Shown here piece after piece: positions 12,321-19,978 of a stretch of DNA of 64,000 nt. The notes beneath the pieces were generated by a model, which did no database searches, was not told the origin of the DNA, and worked only from the letters and a program-made list of their open reading frames with translations. Position 1 is the first letter of the stretch, and every line of letters begins with the position of its first letter. The DNA lies in assembly GCA_036000965.1 (NCBI GenBank), contig DASYUT010000186.1, forward strand, positions 1 through 64,000, given 5' to 3'. The DNA is from Actinomycetes bacterium. GTDB lineage: Bacteria > Actinomycetota > CALGFH01. The position numbers and the translations under genes were made by a program.

Positions 12321-13240
12321 TCGGACCAGGCGGGCCAGACGTCCATGATCCAGCCGTCGTCGACGTCACGGTCGGTCACGGCGGCGGCGGCGATGCCAGC
12401 GTCGGGGTCGACCCATACGAAGCAACCGCTCGCGCCGAAATGGCCGAAGGCGTCCGGCGAGCGGCGGTCGCCCATCCAGTGGGGGCGTTTGCCGTCGTGC
12501 AACTCGAAGCCGAGCCCCCAGTCGTTGGGGTCGAAGCGTCCGACGCCGGGCACGACGCCGGCCAGCCCCGGGAACTGCACGGTGGTGGCCTCGGCGAACA
12601 GCTCGGGCCCGACCACGGGCGCGCCCCGGTCGAGCAGGCAGCTGGCGAGCCGGGCGAGGTCGGAAAGGGTGGAGACGGCGCCGGCGGCCGGGTCGGCCTC
12701 GACACCGTTTCGGGCGGTCAGCCTGGTCGCGTCCAGGCTGAGCGGGCCGAGCACGCTGCTGCCGAGCCAGCCCTCGAAGGTGGTCCCGACCGCGTCGGCG
12801 ACCGCGTCGGCCAGGGCGCGGAAGCCGTGGTTGGAGTAGATGCGCCGCTCGCCAGGAGGCCGGAGCCGGCCGCCTGGGTGGTCCACCAGGCCGGCTGGAA
12901 GGCCGGAGGCGTGGGCAAGCAGGTGGCGGACGGTCACCCCGGTCGCCTCCCGGGCACCCTCGACCGGCTGGCCGGCGATCGAGGCGGGGTCGTCGAGGCC
13001 GAGGTGGCCGGCCTCGACTGCGGCCAGCGCGGCCATGGTGGTGAGCAGCTTGGTGACCGAGGCGACCGGGAACTCGTCGCCGCCGCTGCTGCCCGGCTTG
13101 AAGGACCACTCCTCCCCGCCGGCTGGGAGCACCGCGGTCCCGCCCTCCCCGCGGGCCGGGAGCACCGCGGTCCCGCCCTCCCCGCGGGCCGAGAGCACCG
13201 CGGTCCCGCCCCGGCCGACCGGCCAGTCCAGCTCGCTCAC
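12302..13240 (-). CDS. Serine hydrolase, class C beta-lactamase/esterase-like family
   Basis: A 312-residue penicillin-binding-protein-fold hydrolase, substrate unknown. The SxxK motif is SVTK (about residue 61) within FPVASVTKLLTTMAAL, and the YxN motif is YSN in RIYSNHGFRALADAV; AHASGLPAGL also matches the family. No signal peptide is visible, so it is probably cytoplasmic and not a resistance lactamase. The GTG at 13240 has AGGAGGTGA 5 nt upstream. The N-terminal 40 residues contain a threefold 11-residue repeat (GGTAVLPARGE) not expected in the family. It lies between purQ and a membrane protein in the purS-purQ interval. Confidence 0.82.
   Translation of the reverse strand: MSELDWPVGRGGTAVLSARGEGGTAVLPARGEGGTAVLPAGGEEWSFKPGSSGGDEFPVASVTKLLTTMAALAAVEAGHLGLDDPASIAGQPVEGAREATGVTVRHLLAHASGLPAGLVDHPGGRLRPPGERRIYSNHGFRALADAVADAVGTTFEGWLGSSVLGPLSLDATRLTARNGVEADPAAGAVSTLSDLARLASCLLDRGAPVVGPELFAEATTVQFPGLAGVVPGVGRFDPNDWGLGFELHDGKRPHWMGDRRSPDAFGHFGASGCFVWVDPDAGIAAAAVTDRDVDDGWIMDVWPAWSDRLPAA
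13128..13213 (-). repeat. Three-copy 33-bp repeat at the hydrolase N-terminus
   Basis: Units beginning GAGCACCGCGGTCCCGCCC at 13128, 13161 and 13194 (period exactly 33 bp) encode a tandem 11-residue GGTAVLPARGE-type peptide near the start of the hydrolase. Confidence 0.9.
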
Positions 13241-13267
13241 CAGGTCACCTCCTGTTCGGTCAGCAGC

Positions 13268-14068
13268 CTACCGGTACCCGGCCCGCCGCAGCTGGTCGAG
13301 GGCGCCCGTCTCGCCCAGGGCGAGCAGGGCCGCGGCATCCCGGCAACTCACGTTCCACTCCTCCGGGTCGGGCAGGAGCCGCTGGCAGGCGTCGAGCTGG
13401 GCCCGGTCGGCGGCCAGCTCGCCGGCGGCCGTCGGGGGGCCGCCGTCGGCGACGTGGACGCCCTCGTGGACCAGCAGCGTCGCGATCCGCTCCGGCAGGG
13501 AGTGCGTCTGGGAGAACTTGCCGTTGACGAGCACGAGCGGTCCGCCCGGTGCGAACAGGGTGGTCGACTCGTTGCCGGTCACCTGGAACTCGGCGAAGGC
13601 CACCGTGGCAGCGGCGCGGGAGAGGCCGTCGCGGGCCCGCCGCACCCCCTCGGTCGAGCGCAGCCCGCAGGTGCGGTCGGCAGCCTGCTCGAGCAGCAGG
13701 ACCTCGCCGGGCGTGCCGGCCAGGGTGACCGTGGCCAGGCGCGCACAGTCCGGGTGCCGCCGGGTCACGCGGGCCCGGTTGGCCGGGTCGAGGGCGGGCA
13801 CCCGGTAGTCGCCGACGTCGTGGCTGAGGCGGCCGACCGGCGCCGGGCGGCGGGCACCCAGGGGGACGTCGGGCTGGCCACCCTGGCCGACCAGCCCGAC
13901 CGCCACGGTCACCATGGCCACGGTGGTGGCCACCACGGCCAGCCAGAGCCACCAGGGCAGGCGGGGCCATGGGCGGGCCTTGACCGCGGCGGCCTCGGCC
14001 GTCGACAGCACGCGCGGGCGGGCGGCCGGGGGGAGCAGCCAGGGCCGGCGGAACCGGGAGCGTGCCAC
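13268..14068 (-). CDS. Single-pass membrane protein with an HExxH motif
   Basis: A 266-residue protein of unrecognised family. One transmembrane helix (about 39-60, WWLWLAVVATTVAMVTVAVGLV) follows a basic cytoplasmic N-terminus, so most of the chain is extracytoplasmic. HEGVH (about 191-195, in ATLLVHEGVHVADG) followed by GELAADRAQLDACQ suggests a gluzincin-like zinc site, but no family was recognised and the third ligand is a guess. Four or more cysteines could form disulfides. GTG start 6 bp after the purS stop, so probably co-transcribed with the pur genes. Confidence 0.7.
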   Translation of the reverse strand: MARSRFRRPWLLPPAARPRVLSTAEAAAVKARPWPRLPWWLWLAVVATTVAMVTVAVGLVGQGGQPDVPLGARRPAPVGRLSHDVGDYRVPALDPANRARVTRRHPDCARLATVTLAGTPGEVLLLEQAADRTCGLRSTEGVRRARDGLSRAAATVAFAEFQVTGNESTTLFAPGGPLVLVNGKFSQTHSLPERIATLLVHEGVHVADGGPPTAAGELAADRAQLDACQRLLPDPEEWNVSCRDAAALLALGETGALDQLRRAGYR

Positions 14069-14074
14069 GGACGG

Positions 14075-14314
14075 CTACGCGGGCAGGACGCGGACGGTGA
14101 ACTCCTCGACGACCGGGTTGGCCAGCAGGGCCTCGGCGACCGCGCCGGCCGCCGCCTCGGCGTCGCCGTCCTGGACGGTCAGCTCGACGTGCTTGCCGAC
14201 CCGGACGTCGGAGACACCTGAGAACCCGAGCGCGGGTAGGGCGCGCTCCACCGCCTGGCCCTGCGGGTCGAGGATCTCCCGTTTGAGCATGACGTCGACA
14301 GCCACCCGGGCCAC
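14075..14314 (-). CDS. purS: Phosphoribosylformylglycinamidine synthase subunit PurS
   Basis: Small 79-residue subunit that bridges PurL and PurQ. It matches the family throughout: VAVDVMLKREILDPQGQAVERAL, LGFSGVSDVRVGKHVEL and the C-terminal NPVVEEFTVRVLP. GTG start at 14314 with GGAGGAGG upstream. It is followed by the HExxH membrane protein and serine hydrolase, and only then by purQ and purL; the usual order is purS-purQ-purL. Confidence 0.95.
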   Translation of the reverse strand: MARVAVDVMLKREILDPQGQAVERALPALGFSGVSDVRVGKHVELTVQDGDAEAAAGAVAEALLANPVVEEFTVRVLPA

Positions 14315-14377
14315 CCGTGCCTCCTCCTTCTCAGCGGCACCGACCGTCGGCGCAGGTGGCAGGCTACACCGGCGCGG

Positions 14378-14602
14378 TCAGGCCGCGCCCGGCGGGCGGG
14401 CGCCGCCCCCCTCCTCCTCGCCTGCGGGAGCCGGCCCAGGCGACCGGGTGACCTCGAGGAAGACCTCCTCCCGGTGGACCTCGACGGACCTGGGGGCGCG
14501 GATGCCGAGCCGCACCTGGTCCCCGCGGATCTCGAGCACGGTGATGACGACGTCGCGCCCGATCATGATGCTCTGGTTGGCGCGGCGGGTGAGGACGAGC
14601 AC
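14378..14602 (-). CDS. csrA: Carbon storage regulator CsrA
   Basis: RNA-binding translational regulator that binds GGA motifs in mRNA leaders. The 74-residue product starts at GTG 14602 (AAGGAG 6 nt upstream) and reads VLVLTRRANQSIMIG, the exact family N-terminus, with the binding-surface segment GIRAPRSVEVHREEV (key Arg) near residue 44. An acidic/proline tail (about 55-74) is extra. An open frame extends 156 bp upstream, but it consists of repeats. CsrA is uncommon in Actinomycetota and normally goes with flagella. It is divergent from a FliA-like sigma gene whose leader looks like a CsrA target. Confidence 0.93.
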   Translation of the reverse strand: MLVLTRRANQSIMIGRDVVITVLEIRGDQVRLGIRAPRSVEVHREEVFLEVTRSPGPAPAGEEEGGGARPPGAA

Positions 14603-14667
14603 GGGCGCTCCTTCGATCATCCGCGCGCCGTCGACCAGGCCGAGGCCCGGCGGTCCCACGCGCTCAA

Positions 14668-14733
14668 GGCGGATCTGGTCGGGCCGGCCACGGTCGGGCC
14701 GGCGGATCTGGTCGGGGCGGCCATGGTCTGGCC
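14668..14733 (-). repeat. Two-copy 33-bp repeat in the csrA leader
   Basis: GGCGGATCTGGTCGGG starts at 14668 and again at 14701 (period 33 bp), with near-identical sequence between. It lies between the candidate csrA promoter and its start codon, so it would be part of the csrA 5' leader. Confidence 0.85.
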
Positions 14734-14758
14734 GGGCGGTCGAGCGGCGCATCCTCAT

Positions 14759-15081
14759 CGGACTCGACGATTGTACAGAGTGACAGGATTGGCTGAATCA
14801 CCCTTTCGGCCGCGGAAGCCGCCGGCTCCGGCAGGCGACCAGGCCGGTGAGCTCGGGACAGTCGGCCTGGGTCACCAGTGCAACCGCGAAGGGTGGTCGC
14901 GGTGGCCGCTGGCTCGGGTACAGCTTTCACCCTGGGTGAGATCTTGGAGGCTACCGAGGAGGAGCAGGTCGGCTCCGTCGCGATGCCCCTCGGGGCCTTG
15001 AGCGTGCGGGTCCCGGCTGTTCTGGGATGCGGGTAGCCCGCTGCGACGACAGAGCCTGGCCACGATGAGTGAGAGGAGTTC
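14759..15081. other. Divergent csrA / sigma-factor intergenic region
   Basis: About 320 bp without a supported gene. It carries the csrA promoter candidate on the minus strand and a GC-rich, probably folded leader for the plus-strand sigma operon. The leader was compared by eye with c-di-GMP and other riboswitch cores without a match. It ends in the hairpin described separately. Confidence 0.5.
14770..14797 (-). promoter_or_regulatory. Possible csrA promoter
   Basis: On the minus strand TTCAGC (14797-14792), a 16-bp spacer and TACAAT (14775-14770). The -10 is good and the -35 weak. Leader of about 160 nt to the GTG start. Confidence 0.35.
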
Positions 15082-15120
15082 ATGTGGAGATCGACCTCCT
15101 GGACGATGAACTTCTCACTC
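15067..15120 (+). promoter_or_regulatory. Translation-masking hairpin with GGA motifs (candidate CsrA target)
   Basis: GAGTGAGA plus AGTTCAT (15067-15083, with GG bulged at 15075-15076) pairs with ATGAACT plus TCTCACTC (15106-15120): 15 base pairs. The 5' arm contains the AGGAG ribosome-binding site and the first two bases of the leader-peptide ATG, so folding would hide both. Three GGA triplets (15075, 15086, 15101) lie in the bulge and loop, the placement typical of CsrA sites. Pairing is seen; the CsrA role is inference. Confidence 0.6.
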
Positions 15121-15123
15121 TAA
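15082..15123 (+). CDS. Leader peptide upstream of the sigma factor (13 residues)
   Basis: ATG at 15082 preceded by AGGAG at 15074-15078 (3 nt spacing) opens a 13-codon frame, MWRSTSWTMNFSL, ending in TAA at 15121-15123. That stop abuts a GTG (15124) in the sigma-factor frame, an arrangement suited to translational coupling. The ribosome-binding site lies in a 15-bp stem. No protein function is proposed; translation of the frame may itself set sigma-factor expression. Too short to prove as a gene. Confidence 0.5.
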   Translation: MWRSTSWTMNFSL

Positions 15124-16047
15124 GTGGCCGAGACCTTAGGTATGAGCACGCAGGGAGCCGCTCCGGCACCGGCACGAAGCGACCGGCAGGTGGTCGAGGA
15201 CCAGCTCGTGCGCGACCACCTGCCGCTGGTCCAGCACGCCGTGGCGGAGGTGGCCAGCCGGATCCCCCGGCACGTCTGCCGGGACGACCTCGAGTCGGCC
15301 GCCATGCTCGGCCTCGCGCAGGCGGCCCGCACCTACGACCCGACCCGCGGCATCGCCTTCGAGCGCCACGCCGGGAACCGCGTCCGGGGCGCCCTGCTCG
15401 ATGCGCTGCGCGACTCGGACTGGGCCAGCCGGTCGGTCCGGTCCCGCGCCCGCCAGATGCAGCGAGCCGCCGACGACCTGGCCGTACGGCTCGGCCGTAC
15501 CCCGAGCGTGCCCGAGGTCGCGGCCGAGCTCGGCATCGAGCCCGGGAGCGTGCACAAGCTGCTCGAGGACGTGCACCGGGCGACCGTCCTCAACTACGAC
15601 TCGATCGCGGCCGAGGGCGACGCCGAGGGGCTGCTCCCGGCCGACGGCGAAACCCCCGACCAAGTGCTGCTCGACCGCGAGCGCCTCGCCTACCTGGCCG
15701 ACGCCGTGGTCGCCCTGCCCGAGCGGCTCCGCCTTGTGGTGACCGCCTACTTCCTCGAGGAGCGGCCGGTGCTGGAGATCGCGGCCGAGCTCGGCGTGAC
15801 CGAGTCGCGCGTCTCCCAGCTCCGCTCGGAGGCGCTCGTGCTGCTCAAGGACGGCTTGAACGCTCACCTCGACCCGGGCACGCTGCCCCCCGAGCCGCAG
15901 CCGGGCGGCCGGGTCGCGCGGCGAAAGGCCGCCTACTACGCGGCGGTCGCCGCCGGCTCCGACTACCGGACCCGCCTCGACGCGGCGCCCCCGCCCCTGC
16001 TCAGGCGGGCCGGCGAGGCGGTCGCGGGGGGGTGCACCTCGGCTTGA
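15124..16047 (+). CDS. RNA polymerase sigma factor, FliA/WhiG family
   Basis: Alternative sigma-28-family factor of 307 residues from GTG 15124 (or 301 from ATG 15142). Region 2 is visible as VRDHLPLVQHAVAEVASRIP, DLESAAMLGLAQAARTYDPTRGIAFERHAGNRVRGALLDALRDSDWASRS (split into its usual blocks), region 3 as LGRTPSVPEVAAELG, and region 4 as ALPERLRLVVTAYFLEERPVLEIAAELGVTESRVSQL. The family drives flagellar or sporulation genes. Its GTG directly follows the leader-peptide stop; neither start has a good ribosome-binding site of its own. Neighbouring csrA and flbD favour a motility role. Confidence 0.9.
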   Translation: MAETLGMSTQGAAPAPARSDRQVVEDQLVRDHLPLVQHAVAEVASRIPRHVCRDDLESAAMLGLAQAARTYDPTRGIAFERHAGNRVRGALLDALRDSDWASRSVRSRARQMQRAADDLAVRLGRTPSVPEVAAELGIEPGSVHKLLEDVHRATVLNYDSIAAEGDAEGLLPADGETPDQVLLDRERLAYLADAVVALPERLRLVVTAYFLEERPVLEIAAELGVTESRVSQLRSEALVLLKDGLNAHLDPGTLPPEPQPGGRVARRKAAYYAAVAAGSDYRTRLDAAPPPLLRRAGEAVAGGCTSA

Positions 16048-16234
16048 GCGCCGGATTTGGTAATGTCTGGGATCGTTCCTGTCGAACTTCCCGTATCAGA
16101 CCCGAACGTGCATTCCTGAGTGGCTAAAACGTTCTAGACTCCGGCATCAGTACGGCTCTGCAGCGCCATCGGATCGGCCCGTGGCGGAGCCGGGTCTCTC
16201 CGTACCAGCTTGCCTGTTCTACGTAGCTTTGTCG

Positions 16235-16262
16235 TTGAATGCTGTGTTCCAAGAGGTATGCT
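16235..16262 (+). promoter_or_regulatory. Promoter of the small coiled-coil gene
   Basis: TTGAAT (16235-16240), a 16-bp spacer and TATGCT (16257-16262), in a locally AT-richer stretch 40 bp before the ATG at 16303. Confidence 0.45.
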
Positions 16263-16302
16263 CCATTCGCTCCATTGAAGCAGGGTCTGAGAGGTGATGG
16301 CG

Positions 16303-16557
16303 ATGACGGACCCGATGCTGGTTCGGCGGTTGGCGCTCGACCTTCGCAACCTTTCCAACAAGATGCTGTCGCTCCGCGGGACCGTCGAGGACTATCGCCA
16401 TGACCTCGTCCGCAGCGCGGAGGACGGAGTCAGTGACGACCAGGAGCTGCTCGCCCTCCAGCGCCAGATCCAGGAGCTGTGGGAGGCGATGGACCGGGCC
16501 GAGAGCACCTTGCGGCGAGCCTCCCGCGTGATCTCGCCCCTGCTCTGGCTCGAGTAG
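16303..16557 (+). CDS. Small helical protein of unknown function
   Basis: An 84-residue protein (MTDPMLVRRLALDLRNLSNK start). It is almost entirely predicted helix with heptad-like leucines (LALDLRNLSNKMLSLRGTVE; LLALQRQIQELWEAMDRAES), hence probably a coiled coil. No family recognised. ATG 16303 follows GAGAGG by 8 nt; in-frame GTG 16294 and ATG 16297 are alternatives. It lies between the FliA-like sigma factor and flbD; a motility chaperone or regulator is conceivable but not supported by a motif. Confidence 0.7.
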   Translation: MTDPMLVRRLALDLRNLSNKMLSLRGTVEDYRHDLVRSAEDGVSDDQELLALQRQIQELWEAMDRAESTLRRASRVISPLLWLE

Positions 16558-16611
16558 CCGACCTTTCCGCTGACTGGCTCGTTTGCCTGCGGGCATCCGT
16601 CGGCCCCGAGC

Positions 16612-16740
16612 CCGGGAGGCACCCATGACCGGGCAGGAGGCACCCATGACCGGGCAGGGGCACCCATGACCGAACGGGAGGCACCCATGACCGAACGGGA
16701 GCACCCATGACCGAACGGGAGGCACCCATGACCGAGCGGG
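16612..16740 (+). repeat. Six-copy array of ribosome-binding-site plus ATG modules
   Basis: Units of the form GGGAGGCACCCATGACCG repeat six times, with ATGs at 16625, 16646, 16666, 16687, 16707 and 16728. Spacings are 21, 20, 21, 20 and 21 bp. The ATGs therefore fall as pairs in all three frames; only the last pair is in the SDR frame. Each unit has its own purine-rich GGAGG- or GGGAG-like element about 6 nt before its ATG. Confidence 0.92.
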
Positions 16741-17444
16741 ATCCGCAGGTCATGGGAGCGACTGTGCTGGTCACTGGGGGTACCGGTGGCCTCGGCAGGG
16801 CGGTGACCGAGGTGTTCCTGACCCGTGGCTGGCGGGTGGTGGCCCCCCACCGACCCGGGCGCGAGCTCGATGGGCCGGGGGAGCGCGAGCGGCTCCTGCT
16901 GGTGGACGCCGACCTGCTCGACCCCGGCGGGGTGGGGCGTGCGGTCGAAGCCGCCGCCTCGGACGAGCGGGCGCCCCTCCGGGCCGTGGTCAACCTGGTC
17001 GGCGGGTACGCGGGCGGCACGCCGCTGCACGAGACGCCGCCCGAGGAGTTCGAGCGCATGCTCACCCTCAACCTGCGGCCTACCTTCCTGGTCACCCGGG
17101 CCAGCATTCCCCACCTGCTCGCCGGGGGCGGCGGCGCGATCGTCTGCGTCTCCTCCCGCGCGGCCGTACGGCCCTTCGGCCGCGCGGCCGGCTACGTGAC
17201 CGCCAAGGCCGCGGTGCTCGCGTTCGCCCAGGCGGTCGCGGCCGAGTACCGCGGCCAGGGGATCCGCTGCAACGCGGTGCTGCCAAGCGTGATCGACACA
17301 CCCGCCAACCGGGCCGACCAGCCCGACGCCGACCATTCCCGCTGGGTGGCGCCTGCCGAGGTCGCGCGCGTCATCCACTTCTTCTGCGTGGACGAGTCCC
17401 GGCCGACCAGCGGCGCCGCCATCCCCGTCTACGGCCTGGCGTAG
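16707..17444 (+). CDS. Short-chain dehydrogenase/reductase
   Basis: NAD(P)-dependent SDR of 245 residues (238 if started at ATG 16728). Cofactor motif TGGTGGLG (about 24-31), NLVGG in place of NNAG, catalytic Ser in VCVSSRAAV, and YxxxK as YVTAK; the C-terminal SGAAIPVYG resembles the usual GxxxxVDGG. Substrate unknown. Both in-frame ATGs belong to the upstream array of start modules, so the N-terminus carries a duplicated MTERE/MTERD peptide. Co-oriented with flbD. Confidence 0.88.
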   Translation: MTEREAPMTERDPQVMGATVLVTGGTGGLGRAVTEVFLTRGWRVVAPHRPGRELDGPGERERLLLVDADLLDPGGVGRAVEAAASDERAPLRAVVNLVGGYAGGTPLHETPPEEFERMLTLNLRPTFLVTRASIPHLLAGGGGAIVCVSSRAAVRPFGRAAGYVTAKAAVLAFAQAVAAEYRGQGIRCNAVLPSVIDTPANRADQPDADHSRWVAPAEVARVIHFFCVDESRPTSGAAIPVYGLA

Positions 17445-17600
17445 CGACCCGGCCGGCCGTACCCGGGCCCGGTGCCGAGGTGGCCGCCGGGGGTCCGGCC
17501 GCCGCCACCTGACCGGCGGCTGGTTCCCTCAGATCGGGCCGGGGGATGCCGACTGAAGGGTTGCGGCGGCACGCCGCCAGGACCCGGAGGACGGACACCG

Positions 17601-17882
17601 ATGATCGTCGTGACACGCTTCCACGGGTCGGCGATGGCCTTGAACTGCGACCTGATCGAGCGCGCGGAAGCGACCCCGGACACGGTCGTGACCCTGGTCG
17701 ACGGGCGCAGGTACGTCATCCAGGAGAGCGTCGACGAGGTCGTCCAGAAGGTGCGCGAGTTCCGGGCCTCCGTGGTCGTGCTGGCCCACCACCTCGACCT
17801 GGCGCCGGCCGCGTGCCCGCCTGGGCAACAGCGAGGCGGGCACGGGCCGGCGCTGCACGCGGTGCCCGACCCCGACGCCTGA
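17601..17882 (+). CDS. flbD: FlbD/SwrD family flagellar protein
   Basis: A 93-residue protein whose first 60 residues match FlbD/SwrD: MIVVTRFHGSAMALNCDLIE, then EATPDTVVTLVDGRRYVIQE and SVDEVVQKVREFRA. SwrD in Bacillus increases flagellar torque; flbD is otherwise found inside flagellar operons. A 35-residue Pro/Gly/His-containing tail is additional. ATG 17601 with GGAGG about 10 nt upstream. With csrA and the FliA-like sigma factor, this is the third flagellum-associated gene within 3.5 kb, yet no structural flagellar gene is in the window. Convergent with the ABC permease gene, 7 bp apart. Confidence 0.85.
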   Translation: MIVVTRFHGSAMALNCDLIERAEATPDTVVTLVDGRRYVIQESVDEVVQKVREFRASVVVLAHHLDLAPAACPPGQQRGGHGPALHAVPDPDA

Positions 17883-17889
17883 GCGCGGC

Positions 17890-19095
17890 TCACACCGTGC
17901 GCAGGGCGTCCGTGGGCGACATGCGGGCCGCCCGCATGGCCGGGTAGAGGCCGGCCACGGCGCCGATCACGAGGGCGGCGGCCAGGCCGAGGGTCATGCC
18001 CAGGGCGGGCACCACCACCGTCCAGGAGCGGCTGGCGGCGTAGCCACCCGTGACGAGCGCCCCGGCCGCGACGCCGGCGAGGCCGCCGAGCAGCGACAGC
18101 AGCAGCGCCTCGGCCAGGAACTGCACGCCGACGTGGCGCCGGGTCGCACCCAGGGCGCGGCGCAGCCCGATCTCGGAGCGCCGCTCGAGCACCGAGATCA
18201 CCATCACGTTGGCGATGCCGACCCCGCCGACGAGCAGCGCGACCGCGCCCAGCCCGAGCAGCAGCGAGGTGAACGCGGTGTTGGCCGCGGCCCGGGCCGC
18301 GAGCGCGTCCGACGGCCGGCTCACCTGCACCTCGTTGGGGTTCTCGGGGTTGACGGTGGCGGCCAGGACGTCGCGCACCGCCTCGACCGAGTCCGGGTCG
18401 GAACGCACGTAGACCGTGCCCGGCGAGCCGTCGAAGCCGAGCAGCGACTCCGCCACCGGGAAGCCGACCAGCGCGGCCCGGTCGATCTCGGGCGCGAGGG
18501 CGACCGGGTCGAGGACGCCGACGACCGTGAACCAGCGGCCCCCCAGCCAGACCTGGGCGCCCACCCGGTCGATGCCGAGCCGCTCGGCCGTCTTGGCCCC
18601 GAGCACGACCGCCGGGTAGCGTGCGGTCGCGCCGTTCAGGAAGGCGCCTCTGGCGACCGTGCCGCCGAGCGAGTCGAGCAGGTGCGTGTCGGCCGCGAGC
18701 ACACTGATCCCGCCGGTCTCGGCCTTCGGGATCTTGTCGGTGCGGCGCACGCTGGCGTCGACGTTCCCGGTCGCGGCGACGCCCTGCACCGGGTTGACCC
18801 GCCCGACCATGCCGACCGACTCCTTGGGCAGCTTGGCGTCGTCGCCCCCGAAGGTCTGCCCTGGCCTGACCGTGAGCAGGTTGGTGCCGAGCCGGTCGAG
18901 CTGGGCGAGCAGGTCGGCCCTGCTCGACTCCGAGATGCCGAGCACCGCCACCATGGCGGCGATGCCGATGGCGATGCCGAGCGCGGACAGCGCCGCCCGC
19001 AGCCTGCGGGTGCGCAGGCCGATGCTGCCGACGCTCACGAGGTCGCGCGGGTGCAGGCGGCTCGCGGCCGGGCTCCCCCTGGACGTGCGGATCAT
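17890..19095 (-). CDS. MacB-like ABC transporter permease
   Basis: Membrane subunit (401 residues) of a MacB/FtsX-type ABC system. First helix near 30-55 (LRAALSALGIAIGIAAMVAVLG), a large extracytoplasmic MacB_PCD domain (about 60-265), then three helices in the FtsX domain (about 280-400), containing ALLVGGVGIANVMVISVLERRSEIGLRRALGATR. The ATG at 19095 has AGGAGGTGA 6 nt upstream. Last gene of the lipoprotein-adaptor-ATPase-permease operon. Probably exports a peptide, drug or cell-wall-active compound. Confidence 0.9.
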   Translation of the reverse strand: MIRTSRGSPAASRLHPRDLVSVGSIGLRTRRLRAALSALGIAIGIAAMVAVLGISESSRADLLAQLDRLGTNLLTVRPGQTFGGDDAKLPKESVGMVGRVNPVQGVAATGNVDASVRRTDKIPKAETGGISVLAADTHLLDSLGGTVARGAFLNGATARYPAVVLGAKTAERLGIDRVGAQVWLGGRWFTVVGVLDPVALAPEIDRAALVGFPVAESLLGFDGSPGTVYVRSDPDSVEAVRDVLAATVNPENPNEVQVSRPSDALAARAAANTAFTSLLLGLGAVALLVGGVGIANVMVISVLERRSEIGLRRALGATRRHVGVQFLAEALLLSLLGGLAGVAAGALVTGGYAASRSWTVVVPALGMTLGLAAALVIGAVAGLYPAMRAARMSPTDALRTV

Positions 19096-19165
19096 CGCTT
19101 CACCTCCTGCCGACACTCAACCTGGAAGCTCATTGCCAGCCCGACCACCCGGCTGGACGCGTGGA

Positions 19166-19974
<809 letters not shown>

Positions 19975-19978
<4 letters not shown>

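Noticed and set aside
12302-13240. Beta-lactam resistance determinant
   Set aside because: SxxK and YxN are present, but there is no signal peptide and the family includes many esterases and peptidases; resistance is not supported.
14820-15066. Possible c-di-GMP riboswitch in the sigma-factor leader
   Set aside because: Some local elements looked similar, but the conserved core and tetraloop receptor pattern could not be assembled.
15069-16127. A 352-codon plus-strand frame over the sigma-factor gene
   Set aside because: It is an out-of-frame reading of the sigma gene, dominated by Arg/Pro/Ala; only the adjacent frame gives sigma-28 regions.
16612-16740. CRISPR array
   Set aside because: Units are head to tail with no unique spacers, and no cas gene is in the window. 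The same applies to the other arrays.
17472-17600. A 43-residue N-terminal extension of the FlbD-like protein
   Set aside because: The extension is Pro/Arg/Gly-rich and unlike the family; ATG 17601 gives the exact family N-terminus.
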